DNA of 64,000 nt from Impatiens glandulifera (GCF_907164915.1 NC_061862.1:7337473-7401472), one strand, 5' to 3'; counted from the first letter of the stretch, positions 1-12,350 are shown. The notes: generated from the letters alone by a model not told the origin. Translations and numbers: made by a program.

Positions 1-225
1 TAGGACGAAGACTTTGGTAGAACCCTAGCCAATACTTTAGACCATCTTGGAGTGTCCCCTGGGGACCAAGGCTGGGGGAAAAGAAGGACCTTCCAACGAC
101 CGTATAACTGCAACAAAAATGGTAAAATAATAAAAACACAAATTTCATATACACAAATAGATGACCGACGAAGAAGCCACATCGCAGAGACATTCCTTTC
201 CCTTTCATCGATGACCGATGATGAT

Positions 226-480
226 GAGTCGCAATCGTCAGGTAAAACAGGTGGTGTTCGGGGATATCGTTTAACAATCGATCAGATCGAAAGGAAAATC
301 AGTGACCGACGAAGAAGCAGAACTCACCTGGTTGTAATAGAACAAAGATTACTTCATTGCATGATGAAGAGTCGCAATCTGTCAGGTAAAACAGGTGGTG
401 TTCGGGGATATCGTTTTACAATCGATCAGATCGAAAGGAAAATCAGTGACCGACGAAGAAGCAGAACTCACCTGGTTGTA
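226..480 (+). repeat. Two-copy tandem duplication, 144-bp offset
   Basis: About 110 bases starting near 226 recur 144 bases later, ending near 480, with few differences. The offset is a multiple of three, so an open frame of 149 codons (52-501) runs through both copies and repeats a stretch beginning [11 protein letters not shown] do not recognise this protein. It has no signal peptide or known motif and may only be a repeat kept open by chance. The left window edge prevents seeing what lies upstream. Confidence 0.7.
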
Positions 481-661
481 AACAGTAAACGGGAATTTTG
501 AAAGGTCGCGGAGAGAGAATATGTTAATGGCTAGGTTAAAAGGTGAGAGCAAGATCCTATATTTCTACTCGTTTCTTTCTTTTAAAGTTTCTACCCATTC
601 ATTTAGGTGATCATTTAGGTGAGCGCGTGATGTTTACCATAAAACAAAATAATTAAGCATC

Positions 662-665
<4 letters not shown>

Positions 666-710
<45 letters not shown>

Positions 711-716
711 TAATAA
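666..716. repeat. (AT)n microsatellite
   Basis: A nearly pure AT dinucleotide tract that ends where duplicated segment copy 1 begins. Confidence 0.9.
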
Positions 717-726
717 AAAATAAACA

Positions 727-927
727 TTACAAAAGAGGCATCCAACTATTACCAACATTCCAAAAACGATCCAAGGGACGAGAATGGGCCACGCTTTCCT
801 TAACGAAAAAACTAACTGTACCTAAGAAACGCTTGAAATTTTGGATGGACGTTAGATGATGATATTCATCTTCTCCGGTTGTTGTTTCAAGAACATGACG
901 AAAGAGAGAAATTGCCCAAAAATGCAA
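727..927 (-). other. Unidentified open frame kept in duplicated segment
   Basis: A 66-codon frame beginning MHFWAISLFR and containing the words FKRFLGTVSFF and RPLDRFWNVGN. The same frame, with two or three changes, is open in copy 2 at 37224-37409. Downstream on the minus strand both have a T-rich stretch resembling the 3' end of a transcript. I do not recognise a family. Because both copies are recent duplicates, the open frame alone does not prove coding. Confidence 0.25.
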
Positions 928-1924
928 CTTTGGCGTGAGAATGAGATGAAACTATGATGAATTTTTCTTTATTTGTTGGTCAAACTTAATTAACTGTGCA
1001 TTATTGTTCAAATCTGAAGTCATAATTGAACTCATGTGATGATTTTAAGTAGAGTAGAATATGTTTCTCTCTATTGTAATCATGTTTGTGAGAATTGATA
1101 ATTTGTCTATCGCGCTTTGGTGAAGCTTCAGTTCGAATGAAGCTTTCTAACTAACACATGAATGTTATAAATCTAATGTGGAATCCATTAGAATTCGGTT
1201 TAAATCAATGAGATGAGATTTATAATGCTTGAATGAAATGTTCTTCATTTGGTATCAATCAAAGTAAGTACTATTTGATGTTGAATTCAATGAGAATCGA
1301 GGATGATTCGATGAAATTGATTTGTAAGAAAATGAAATAGAAAGATACAACCGAAGAAGGCAAATTGGTTGATTAATGTGGATCGGTCTAGGCTAATGTG
1401 ATTGGCCAATTTGGTTCAGGTATAAGGCCCTATTTGTTTGATTAAATTAGAAAATTAATTATTTAAGTCATTTTCATCTAAGAAGCCTTAATTATTTTTA
1501 AGGAACTCAAAAATTCTGTTTATGGACAGTTGGGTCATTTGACTTTCAAAAAATATGAGGAAAATTTGATGACGATTTTTGAATTTGTATATACTAACCA
1601 TTAATTTTTGGATAGATGGTAGGCTTAAGACATTTCTAATCGGCCCAATTGTTTATCAATTTTCAAACTTTATCTGTCACCTACGCTACAAGTAACTTTT
1701 TTAAACTACAATAAATATTTTTCTTCTGAAATATCTTAACCTTGATGCATTTTAGAAATGAAAAAAAGTATGTCTCTTAAATCCTAGACTAGACTAGGGA
1801 TTCCTAGAATCCTTTTAGAAAAAATCGATTAGGTTTTGAATTTCAATTTAAACTACATTATGTAACATGTAATGACAAAATCAAAATAAAAAATCAAAAA
1901 ATAATTTAGGAGTTGAGACTATCA

Positions 1925-2310
1925 AATTGAATTGTCGTGTGGGTCATAGCATGGAGGCCTTTTCCTACACACAACTAAGCAGGAGGCCAAAAAAAAATTT
2001 CTAAAAGTTTTATTTCTTAGTTTTTAATAAAGTAAACTAAGTGATGACACTTAAAATGAGCCAAACATACATCAACTTTAAGTTCTATTTCGTTTCCTCA
2101 TCTCAATTTTGGTAAGGCAACTCCCAAATGAGTTGTTTTCTAACCTTATTTTTACGAGATTAGAGAGGATTGTAAGTCACGTGACTTAGAAAAATAATCG
2201 ACTAAAACATTTTTCTAGAAAAGTACTCGGGTTGAGTTTACCATCAAAATCTCTCGTACTCCTCTTTGGCGGGATTCAGACGGAAGGTAAGGCATAGGGC
2301 ACTGACCAAT
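1925..2310 (+). mobile_element. Retrotransposon leader-like relic (family G)
   Basis: Contains the ordered words GGGTCATAGC, CCTTTTCCTACACACAACTAAG, GATGACACTTAAA and CGGAAGGTAAGGCATAGGGC. The same order, diverged, occurs at 5640-5915, 36290-36710 and 38548-41150, and inverted at 6236-6320. In the 36290 copy the matching word is GTGGCGACTC, which resembles the region just after the LTR of plant Ty3/gypsy elements. No coding part is attached, so the class is inferred. Confidence 0.45.
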
Positions 2311-2887
2311 TGAGATTATCTGCAAATATCATCAACGGTATAAATATGAACCAGAAATATGAACCAATATGATATGAACGAACCAAATAACAAATATGAA
2401 ACAATATGAACCAAATAAGAACAGAAGGGTTTGAGAATATCATGGAAACATGAATATAAATCGAATTATGTTTGAAATGAACATCTTCTTCGACACCTTA
2501 GAATCATCATTCACTTGACCTGCATGCAAAATAGGTTTAGGGTTAGGGTTTGAAAGAAATGAAGATCGTGTAAATCGATTTAGGTTTAGGGTTTGAAAGA
2601 AATAAAGATCGTGCAAATCGATTTAGGTTAGACCGCCGCCTCTGCCTCCGTCGCCGCCGCCGTGAAAAAGAGAACTAGAGAAGAGAGAGAAAGAAAATGA
2701 AAGATATGAAAAAATTAGAGTATTTATACTAAACCTAATTCACTTAGCGAAACGCTAAGTCCCTTAGCGTTTCGCTACAAGTGTAATTTCTTCAAAAAAA
2801 ATAAAAAGACCACGAACGCAATTAAATTTATAATTTACCACCAGGTCAAATAACCTCATCTTTGAGGTCATTTCCTCAAATTTCCCC
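2311..2887 (-). mobile_element. MULE family a, single terminal repeat left by deletion
   Basis: This is the right terminal inverted repeat of the MULE at 42551-45870, ending in the tip TCAAATTTCCCC at 2887. It keeps the palindromic words at about 2743-2776, a TATA-like box on the minus strand near 2720-2732, a GCC-rich leader near 2630-2665 and telomere-like words such as TTTAGGGTTAGGGTTT. The rest of the element is missing in this copy. Confidence 0.8.
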
Positions 2888-3389
2888 GCAGAGGTTTGTT
2901 CTTTAAAAAATTATAAATTTTTTTCATAATTTTTATCTTTTTAGTTTGAATAATTGTCAACTTAATTATTATGTATATAATAATTATAATTTATTATATA
3001 TATAGGTTTGATTGTATGTATAAATAAAAATGTATCCTTTAGCATCACTATGTATATTTTAGACTAAAACATTTCATTCGACTTATTTAATAATAAGTTA
3101 TTTGTAAATTGCAACAAAATTTATCATAAAGATTTGACGGATGAAGACATTATTATTTTGAAAATATGTAAATTATAAACTTAATGTTAAGCAGAAATTG
3201 AACGTTTTTATACTTGTTGAGTTTTTGTCAACAATTCAATAAGAAAAGGATACGACTTATATAAATGAATTTGACCATGAATTGAACATAAAATTTGTAT
3301 GAAGATTTTACACCATTAAAAATGAAATGCCAAATTAAAAATAAAATTTGCAATGGTCCTTGAAAAAAATCCTAAGAACTAGAAGAGAG

Positions 3390-3531
3390 ACATGTCAAAT
3401 GATAAAATTCAAAATCGGTAATGGAAAGAGAATATTATTCTGGCACGATCCGTGGTTAGAGAATAATCCCATAATTTTTCGGAAGGAATTCCAATCTATT
3501 AGAACCAGAAGAAAATGTCTCTTGTAATTTA
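3390..3531 (+). pseudogene. LINE ORF2 tail fragment (zf-RVT region), cut by gap
   Basis: Translates to a stretch containing NGKRILFWHDPW. This closely resembles GKGTLFWHDPW in the LINE ORF2 at 63296-63330, the start of the zf-RVT tail of plant L1 reverse transcriptases. A stop follows (CLL then TAA). The sequence then enters a 500-N gap. The matching fragment at 46378-47032 continues further. Confidence 0.75.
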
Positions 3532-4031
3532 NNNNNNNNNNNNNNNNNNNNNNNNNNNNNNNNNNNNNNNNNNNNNNNNNNNNNNNNNNNNNNNNNNNNN
3601 NNNNNNNNNNNNNNNNNNNNNNNNNNNNNNNNNNNNNNNNNNNNNNNNNNNNNNNNNNNNNNNNNNNNNNNNNNNNNNNNNNNNNNNNNNNNNNNNNNNN
3701 NNNNNNNNNNNNNNNNNNNNNNNNNNNNNNNNNNNNNNNNNNNNNNNNNNNNNNNNNNNNNNNNNNNNNNNNNNNNNNNNNNNNNNNNNNNNNNNNNNNN
3801 NNNNNNNNNNNNNNNNNNNNNNNNNNNNNNNNNNNNNNNNNNNNNNNNNNNNNNNNNNNNNNNNNNNNNNNNNNNNNNNNNNNNNNNNNNNNNNNNNNNN
3901 NNNNNNNNNNNNNNNNNNNNNNNNNNNNNNNNNNNNNNNNNNNNNNNNNNNNNNNNNNNNNNNNNNNNNNNNNNNNNNNNNNNNNNNNNNNNNNNNNNNN
4001 NNNNNNNNNNNNNNNNNNNNNNNNNNNNNNN
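3532..4031. other. Assembly gap of exactly 500 N
   Basis: All bases are N. The round length suggests a placeholder of unknown true size. It lies inside the decayed LINE tail. Confidence 0.98.
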
Positions 4032-5630
4032 TTTAACAAACAAACAACTTTAATAATAAAAAAAAATTAAAATAAAAAAGCTGATTTATTTCCTCATTTA
4101 TCTTTATGTTCTATTTTTTTTTTAACCTCATTCGTCATTACAGAAATGCAAAATAATAAGCACTCAGCAGTGGTTGCTTTTATATTTTTCATAAGCACTT
4201 CTCCAACGTGTTTGGCCTGATATCAATTCAGATTAGTCCTTGATATAATTGGACCTACTATTATATTATATATATATATATAAATAGTAATTAAGTAATC
4301 TAATAATTAACCTTAATTTGTTGTGCATGGTGGCTGGAAAGACTTTGTAATAACTATAATCCTAAATAATGTGTCATTAATTAACTATTATATACAATAC
4401 AATTTTCATCTTTTAGTCTCAAATTGAAGTTAAAATGCTTAAGCCAATTATAACAAAGTTGATCATGGTTAAAAAGAGTTCATTTGATTTATTTTTTTAA
4501 CTGTAAAAGCAAAATAAAACATGGGATAGATGTGCCTAATTCCATGTGTACCATTTTATTATTTATAGTTTGAAAATGACATTTAATTGATATAAAATAA
4601 ATCATTTTTAAAAGTTGATTGAAATAATATATGATTAACTGAGGTTATTTAAATAATTTTGTTTCGAATTCAGTTACAAGATGAGTTTAAAAAATAATTA
4701 AAAGTATTAAAAAAATTTAAATAAAAAAATATTTCAATATTTTATTAATAAATTAATTAGACTTATAAGAATTGAATACAAAGAACAATAGTTTAGTTGT
4801 GACCTAACTTATTTTTATTCTCATGCCTAGAGAAAAAGGAGAAAAAATTCTCAATTAATTTGCTATTAAATATGAACTTTTTAACTATAATTTAAGTAAT
4901 TCTAATTCTAATTGTAATAATAATTAATAATTTGATAAATAATTAAATTCTAATTCTAAATTTAACCCTTATATATAACGCCAGTCTAATTTTGGCTAAA
5001 AACTTCCTGAAGCATTTAAATCGATCATAAAACTTGATTGAATTTACTTTTTCCTCCTTTCAACTTTTTTTTTAAAAGCCTCACTCATTTTTATAAAATC
5101 CTAAAAAAATACAAATGGTTATTCTTAACTAAAAATATAAATTTCACAAATTTTTAAGGTATGTTTGAACTAATTCTCAATTTTCACCATCCTTGTCATA
5201 CCTTAACTTGAATTTTATAACTCAAATAATCATAATGAAAATTTTTACATATTCCTAAAACTATTCTTAACCAAAATAATTTTGTTTTAATAAATTTTAA
5301 GACATATTTAAAATAATTTTTAATATATCTTAAGTTTTAAGACTCCAAAAATCACAAAAAAAAAAATTTATATGCATCTAATATTACTCTTCGCAATTCC
5401 ATGAAAGTAAATCTTTATTTGAGCAAAATTGTTTTCTATGTCTCGTTTAATGCTATTTTTCATTCAACTTTCGTCTATCGCTTTCATTATTCAATCTCGT
5501 CTAATATTATGAATATCATTAACTCGTATTTAGGAAAATAATAATCATATTCTCTTTTTAGATGCAAGTTACAAATCTTAGACGATCAATTCAAGTTTTG
5601 AACCCAAACAAGTGTAACAATCTTTCACGT
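4032..5630. other. AT-rich intergenic DNA, nothing recognised
   Basis: Very AT-rich, with short (AT) runs near 4270. I see no open frame, RNA gene or repeat boundary I can support. Confidence 0.6.
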
Positions 5631-5639
5631 TTCGAACAA

Positions 5640-5915
5640 CAAAATGTTTCGGAGTAGAGATCGTCCATTTACAACAGCTGTGTGTGCTATATCGCCGAGA
5701 CCTTTTCCCACATATCACCAAACATCGACCTCTTAAAATAAATCTTTGATTTTCTTTCGTAATTTATTTAGAAACAAATTAGGTGACGACTCTTAATTGA
5801 GTCAAATACATCTTGATCGGTTACTCATCTCACTTTAAGACGATGCAACTTGTGAAAGATTGGTATTCTCGTCACTTTTACGAGATTCGAAAGTAAGGTA
5901 AGTAAAACAATTTTT
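5640..5915 (+). mobile_element. Retrotransposon leader-like relic (family G)
   Basis: Diverged copy of the unit at 36290-36710. The shared words include GGAGTAGAGA, ACCAAACATCGACCT, TAAATCTTTGATTTT, GACGACTCTTAA and GATTCGAAAGTAAGGTAAG. No coding part is attached. Confidence 0.45.
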
Positions 5916-6235
5916 AACCGAGCTTAATTTCAAAATTTATGAAATATGGTAGAAACATATAAATAGATGTACTACGCAGCGTCAGAACACCTTAAGCAAG
6001 GAAATTATAGGTATATAGGTGGCGTCGCACAACGTTTATTCTACATTATCTTAAGAGTAAGAGGCAATGTGCGTCGATGGGTAGGATCTAATGCGAGCAA
6101 ACAAACAAATGTGAACTCAAGGTTCATATTGTTGGTTTCGGGTTTTGCATCATCTCGTTAGTTTTTTTATAGCTCCCTTTTAGTTTTTTCGATCTTTAAA
6201 ACAATTTTTACCCCGTCTTTAAGGGCAGTTCTTAC

Positions 6236-6320
6236 ATCGAAATTGGTATGTGCCCCATGCCTTACATTTCGCTTGAATCCTAGGAATTTTGATGGTATAT
6301 TCGACCCGAGTACTTCTTAA
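6236..6320 (-). mobile_element. Inverted fragment of relic family G
   Basis: Reverse complement of the end of the unit at 2225-2305. Shared words are GCCCCATGCCTTAC, GAATCCTAGG, TTTTGATGGTA and ACCCGAGTACTT. Together with 5640-5915 it forms a head-to-head pair flanking an unidentified 64-codon frame at 5967-6161. Confidence 0.5.
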
Positions 6321-6756
6321 AAAAAAATAAAAGTAAAAAGTGTAATAGATAATTAATTATTAATTAATAATATAAATTAATTATAAAAAAAGAAAAAGAA
6401 AAAATGTTAATGCAAAATTATGTTAGAAACCATATATAAAATAATGTGCATAATTTTAAATTATTTGAAAGAGAGAAAATTTATTTATATATATTTAATA
6501 TAAAATTATATATATTTTATAAAGATATATTGATATAGAAGAATTTTGACAGAGTTATTTTATTTATAAGTTAATATTTATCTAAATATAACACTTATTT
6601 TAGGTCAAATATTATTATTTTATATTTAAAATTACAATAATTATTAATTATAATAAAAAAAATATAAACTATATGATTTTTTTAGTGTCCTGTATTTAAA
6701 TTAAAATTATTATTATTAAATAACTTAATAAAAAATTAAAGAGTAAATAAACAAAA

Positions 6757-6929
6757 GAAATGATTAAGTGAGGGAATTTGGTGAGGGAATGACGTGGCAT
6801 AATCTTATTCGATGAAAAAATCAAATAATTTCTATCTTTTCTCTTTTTCCTCCCACTTTTACATTTTCCAACCAATGAATGTGATGTCACGTCATTCCCT
6901 CACCAAATTCCCTCACTCTATTACTCCTC
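6757..6929. mobile_element. Mutator-type MITE, copy 1, with 10-bp target duplication
   Basis: A 173-bp element whose ends are inverted repeats of about 45 bases (GTGAGGGAATTTGGTGAGGG near each tip). It is flanked by a perfect 10-bp direct repeat ATAAACAAAA at 6747-6756 and 6930-6939. A target duplication of 9-11 bp is usual for Mutator-like elements. It has no coding capacity. A second copy lies inverted at 31247-31434. Confidence 0.88.
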
Positions 6930-6939
6930 ATAAACAAAA

Positions 6940-8834
6940 TAAATGATAAAATTATAATTACAAACTCATATACTATCTTTTAATTATATATATGTATATA
7001 TATATTTATTTATATTAAATTTAAATATTACAATTTCATAAAATATACTTAATATAAAACTTATTCAAAAAGTTAATGAAGTAAAATGAAATGATAATTT
7101 TTATTTAATTATATCTATATTAAGTTTAAATATTTTCAAACATTTTTCATATAAATAATAATAATATAAATTTAGATTTATACACCAAACTTTTATCATT
7201 CTCCCTCTATAAATTATTTTAAAAAATAATAATAAAAATTATAATTACAAACTTATAATATATATATTTAATTTAAATGTTACACTCTTATATAAAATAT
7301 TACTTAATATAAAACCCATTAAAAATGTTTATATAATAGAATAAAATATAATAAAATATAAAATAATAAATAATTTATTTAGTTATATATATATTAAGTT
7401 TAAATATTTTAAACATTTGTTATATAAATAATAATAATAATGTAATATTAAATATGATGAATCAAACTTTTATCTTTTTTCCTCCATATAATTTTCATTA
7501 ATTTTCTTTTAAGTTTAATTTATTTTAATTATTATTTATTATTTTTTGATAATTTAGTTATCTTTTATTTATTATATATATATATATATATATATTATTT
7601 GTTCTCTTATTAATATTTTTATATACAATTGATGATAATTTTATAAATAAATTATGTTTGTTATGTTAGAATTTGGTTTTGATTGAATTGATAAACAAGT
7701 AGTTAAAGTATCTGAAATAATATAATATTATTAAAAAAAAATTATGAAATTGATTTAGTTTTGAAGTTTTTGTAATTTTTTTTTTGTAAGTGATTTAGAT
7801 TGACAATTTAAGGAGACAGTTTGTTTTTGTTACTTTTCATTTTCTTTTTCTGATATAAGATAGTGGCTAAAATTTATAATTATAAAAATCACAACTCTAA
7901 TATTTATAATGTAATCCTTAATTAAAGATATCTTTAAAAAGTTTTATAACATTTGATTCAAACTAATTTAGGTCTACATTGTATTACTATTGATTTAGGA
8001 TGACTTTCAGATATTTAGTTAAGAATGATTTAAAATTTAAGCACCATATTATTTTTTATTATAATACATTTTACAACTATTTAGTTAAAAATGATTTAAC
8101 GTCTAAGTATGGTATTAATCTTTATTTAGGATAAATTTTGGTTAGTCTACCTTAAAGAAATTGAGAAATCATTTTTTGAAATATTTTTCATAACAAATTT
8201 ATTTATTTTTAATTGTTTGTTTTTTCCCTCTTATTTACTTATAAAGTAGCTTAAACTAAAATAAATTATTAAGGGTTCTCGAGTACAAATATGTTTAAAC
8301 AAAATGTTGAACAATCTTTTATTTATTTATTATATACATATAATACGTAATATTTATTAATTATTTATACAATTTTTCTCTTAAAAATATAACTTTTACT
8401 TATTATTCTATATACGATCAAATTACCTTTAATATTTTCCAAACTCATATTATGAAAATTAGAATAAATATTTAAAATACATATTTGTTAGTAATTTTGA
8501 ATGGTAAATTTTAAAATTAATTATTTTGATAGAATTTAATTGGTATAAGAATATATATAATTTATTTTGAAATTAAAAAAAATGGTTTTATTAATAATGT
8601 ATACACAAAAGTTTAAATTTATGAATGTTGTGGTTATTTATATAATATTACCATTTGAACTTGTATATTAATTTACAATATAATTAATATACACTTGCAT
8701 TTTATCATAATTTAATTTAAATGACATATATTCACCTTTTAAAATTTTATTAACTATGTGTTGTAACCCATAATATTTGTAACCCATAATATTTTAAAAT
8801 TTTACTAACTAATGGGTTGATATTGCAATGTAGA
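6940..8834. other. AT-rich intergenic DNA, nothing recognised
   Basis: Mostly A and T with several short (AT)n runs (for example 7576-7599). No gene or bounded repeat is visible. Confidence 0.6.
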
Positions 8835-9006
8835 GAAATATTTAAATAAAATATATTTACTTTATTTGTGTTTGACAACGGTGAGAAAATTCAATAATAG
8901 TAAGTAATTTATTTGAATAATTTGAGAATACATCATAATTATTTCCCCAGTTTTAATAATAATATCTTTCAAACTCTCCATTATAAAATCATTGCATTTT
9001 TCTCTC

Positions 9007-9340
9007 TTAAGAAGGGCAACATCCCGTGCATACTCTCTCAGTATCTCTTATGTCACAGAAGCAGCAATGATGTGGACAAACAGGATCAGGACAATCTGTT
9101 CATCAAATGAATCAAATAATTATTATATTAAATATCTTTACCAAATACAAAAATATATATAAATTTATATTGATAACAAACTGAAATGACAAATATAGTA
9201 CCATAAATTTGAATTTTATCTCCATGACCAAGATCTTGCTTAGTATTAATCATTAAAGGAGCACGATTCGGAACAGCTTCATTAACCAGCATTTGTGCTA
9301 ATAAAATTAGCACACAAATCAACAAAGAAGATGTTTTCAT
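9007..9340 (-). CDS. Small secreted cysteine-rich peptide, two exons
   Basis: Exon 1 is 9202-9340 and exon 2 is 9007-9095, joined across a 106-bp intron with GT and AG borders. The reading phase is preserved, giving 75 codons and a TAA stop. Residues 1-22 form a typical signal peptide (MKTSSLLICVLILLAQ start), so the product is expected to be secreted. Residues 48-73 hold eight cysteines in the pattern C-x4-C-x3-CC-x-C-x8-C-x2-CC. That resembles plant defensin-like or small proteinase-inhibitor peptides in general, but matches no family I can name with certainty. The start is the first ATG of the signal peptide. Two broken relatives lie at 18975-19122 and 30678-31050, and this copy alone has no disabling change. 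Function in defence or signalling is inference only. Confidence 0.72.
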
Positions 9341-10477
9341 GGTGATAGCTTAGTTTGAAAACAAGATAGAAAAATTGTATCGTTCTAATTTAATTACTTC
9401 ATTACAAATACATATTTATAGTCTAAAAATTGCACAACAAAATTAGTCAAATATTAAATGTAATATTACGATATGTTTTCCTTTTTCTATTATTTGATTT
9501 TTAATATATTATAATCATTAACTTACCATATATATATATATAATATATTTAATATCCATTCTAATCAAATAATATTCATTCCAAATAATACAAATATGCA
9601 TTTCCTTAAAAAGAATTGGAATTGAACTACCTTCCTAAAATACATTACTATAATATATATTATCTATTATATAGTTTTTTAAATATCAAAATGTACCAAA
9701 TATTTAACAAATTAACAATTACACAACATACATGAATATTATTATTTTAAAAGTATTAGAAACAACAAACAAACTTACTAGTATAATGCTCCTTGTACCT
9801 TATATCTTCTATGAAATATTTTGTGTGTATATTAACTTACTTGTTTGATGAAGTTACTTTTTTTTTTTATAACTAACTTTAATTACAAAATAAATTTAAA
9901 ATTATAATCAAAATATTATTTTGAATCCTCAACAAAATACTTCGTCTTTCAAAGAATTCTCAATAAATCTTGTAATGGAGTTTTATTTTTGTAAATTTTT
10001 TATGCAATTTATTATTAAGATAATTAATCATTTGACTTTGATTTTGATTTTATAGAAGTTATATTTTTTTTACCAGTAACTTCTATTTTAATTTAATTAG
10101 AATAATTTTATATAAAAAAACTTTATTTTAAAATTTCACTGCAACTCTAAATAAATTATTCCTAATATTATATACAAAATTAGTGAAAACTGCAAACTCT
10201 TCCTTAAATATAAATTAAAATTGTAATATACATTTTTCTCTTTAAAGAATTATTTTGTTTTGAAAATTAAAATTTTCCACCATTTATGTCTTTGTTAGAG
10301 ATTTTTTATTTATTTATACAAATCTAATTATAATCAAACCCTTATTTTATTTATCTTTTCTTATAAATTATATTATTTAATTCATTCATTAAAATATTAT
10401 ATATTTTCTATTTTTACATAATATTATATAATTATATATTAATATAATATTATTTTTATTAAAATTAAATAATCAAA

Positions 10478-10481
<4 letters not shown>

Positions 10482-10520
<39 letters not shown>
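10482..10520. repeat. (AT)n microsatellite
   Basis: Pure AT dinucleotide run inside repeat A. Confidence 0.9.
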
Positions 10521-10525
<5 letters not shown>

Positions 10526-10927
10526 GTGGCTTATACTTTTTTCCAATAAAAATAAATATGGGTTTATTTTATTTTTTAAAATTATTATTTATTATTTAAA
10601 GAAATTTAATATAAGTATGACTCACAATAACAAAAAACGATGATACTTAAAAGATATTTTGAATAATTGAACCTTAGAATTTTGTATTTTAGACCATCTC
10701 TATAAATATCAATTATTATAATTGATTTTAATCTATTAAAATATATTAAAATTAAATATATATATATATATATAATATATATATATATATTAATTTATAG
10801 AAAAATTCGATTATATTTATTTCAAATGAAATGATAGAGAAAAATATGAATGTATATAAATATATTTTATTAATATATTTTAGGTAAATACCATATTTAA
10901 TTGCCTAATTTTATTTTATTAGAATTG

Positions 10928-10930
<3 letters not shown>

Positions 10931-10975
<45 letters not shown>
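10931..10975. repeat. (AT)n microsatellite
   Basis: Pure AT run inside repeat A. Confidence 0.9.
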
Positions 10976-10976
<1 letters not shown>

Positions 10977-11136
10977 CCCTAATATTGTAACTTATGATTA
11001 TAATAAATTAAAAGAAATTTTAGGTAGTTCAATCTTACTTATATTGTATTTTGTATTTATTTATATAAATTTTAAAATAAATGTACTTATGATTTACACG
11101 AAATTTATTAGAATGGATATTATATATATAAAAATA

Positions 11137-11139
<3 letters not shown>

Positions 11140-11217
<78 letters not shown>
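11140..11217. repeat. Long (AT)n microsatellite
   Basis: About 39 AT units inside repeat A. Repeat B has a still longer AT tract at 26032-26143 in a comparable part of the repeat. Confidence 0.92.
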
Positions 11218-11223
<6 letters not shown>

Positions 11224-11949
11224 CGCCATACAGGAAAATATTGGGATGCTTAAAGTTTGATGCGTTTTAACATTAGTTTGTGTATTATAATTTGTGCAAA
11301 ATAAATAATTTTATTCAAATTTTAATAATTTATGAATCAAATAATAATTCGGTTAAAAACCAGATTTAAATTAATTAAACATAACTAATTTAAAAGATTA
11401 TTTATTTAAAATTAGAGTTGTCAACTGATTTTATGAAAATTAATAAAATAGTACGTGTATAAACGTATTTATACTATAATTTTTTTTAAGGGGTTCATTT
11501 TTTAAGGGGTTCACGCCCGTCAAATGACGATTTTAAAATTTTAAAATTAACTATGATAAGATTTATTTTTTAATTAGTAGTCTAGGGGTCATAAACAAGG
11601 ATATGTTTAAATTGCGTAAATAATTATACAAAATTATTTAGAAGAGTGTACATGCGATTGCGTTGATATAATACTAAGTAAAAACCTTGGAAATTATCAG
11701 AAAATTGTTAGAATTTAAAAATAAATTACAAACATAGCCAAAATATTGGTTTAGGAAATATCCCGAAAATATTTAAAATATCATTTTTTAACCTTTCGAG
11801 ATTATTTAAAAAAGGATTGGGGTTCCAAAATTACAAACATAATTTTGGATTTTGAAAAGTGGAACCAAACAAGCCCTAGGACTGGAGTCATAGGGTCTAG
11901 GTTCGGTTTTTGTAATCTAGACTCAAACGGACTCGGTCTAGACCGGGGT

Positions 11950-12350
11950 GGTTTAGACCAGGGTTCGGGAGCATGGGTCAAGGGACCGTAAGGCTAGGTC
12001 CTAGGTTTGAGAGGCTCAATCTCGAACTTGGACTACTCGGTCGAAGGGCTGGAGGGCTCAATCCTAGGGTTTGGTAGGCTCAGTCCTGAACTAAGGTTGC
12101 TCGGTCCTAGGTTTAGGAGGATCGGTCCCATGTCTAAGGTTCTTTGGTCGTGGACCTAGGAGGCTCAGTCACAAGTCAGACTTCTCGGTCCGAGGTTAAA
12201 AACCTTGGACGGATTCATCGGTCCTAACTCAAGAATATCAATCCTCAGTCTCGGTCCTAACTTAAGAACACAAGTCTTTGGTCTCGGTCCGGACCAAAGA
12301 TTATCGGTCGTGTTTCTCGGTCCCGGTCGTCGGGGACCGAGTGTTCTTGA
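11950..12350. repeat. Degenerate 33-bp GGWCC minisatellite, copy A
   Basis: Units of about 33 bases each contain a GGTCC or GGACC core, the last few starting CGGTCCTAACT. Because the core is self-complementary and the period is 11 codons, both strands have an open frame with Gly-Pro about every 11 residues (plus strand 12205-12411, minus strand 12165-12359). The homologous arrays are 23300-23860 in B and 51540-52075 in C. Confidence 0.7.

Larger units (their letters stand above)
715..3531 (+). repeat. Large duplicated segment, copy 1
   Basis: Matches copy 2 (37190-46513) in the same orientation with few mismatches. Bases 715-945 match 37190-37430. Bases 1190-2310 match 37757-41150 once the solo LTR is removed. 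Bases 2311-3531 match 45259-46513. Bases 946-1189 are unlike the corresponding part of copy 2. At about 2310 copy 1 lacks roughly 4.1 kb present in copy 2, and the junction shares only one base between the two ends. It contains no gene I can identify. Confidence 0.85.

Noticed and set aside
2535..2620. Telomeric repeat TTTAGGG
   Set aside because: Only one or two units, in the leader of a MULE terminal repeat. It is a telo-box-like promoter word and not a telomere.
3395..4043. Long open frames on both strands across 3395-4043 and 46743-47582
   Set aside because: They consist almost entirely of N bases in the assembly gaps.
11044..11253. Open frame rich in Tyr and Ile
   Set aside because: Made by translating an (AT)n microsatellite.
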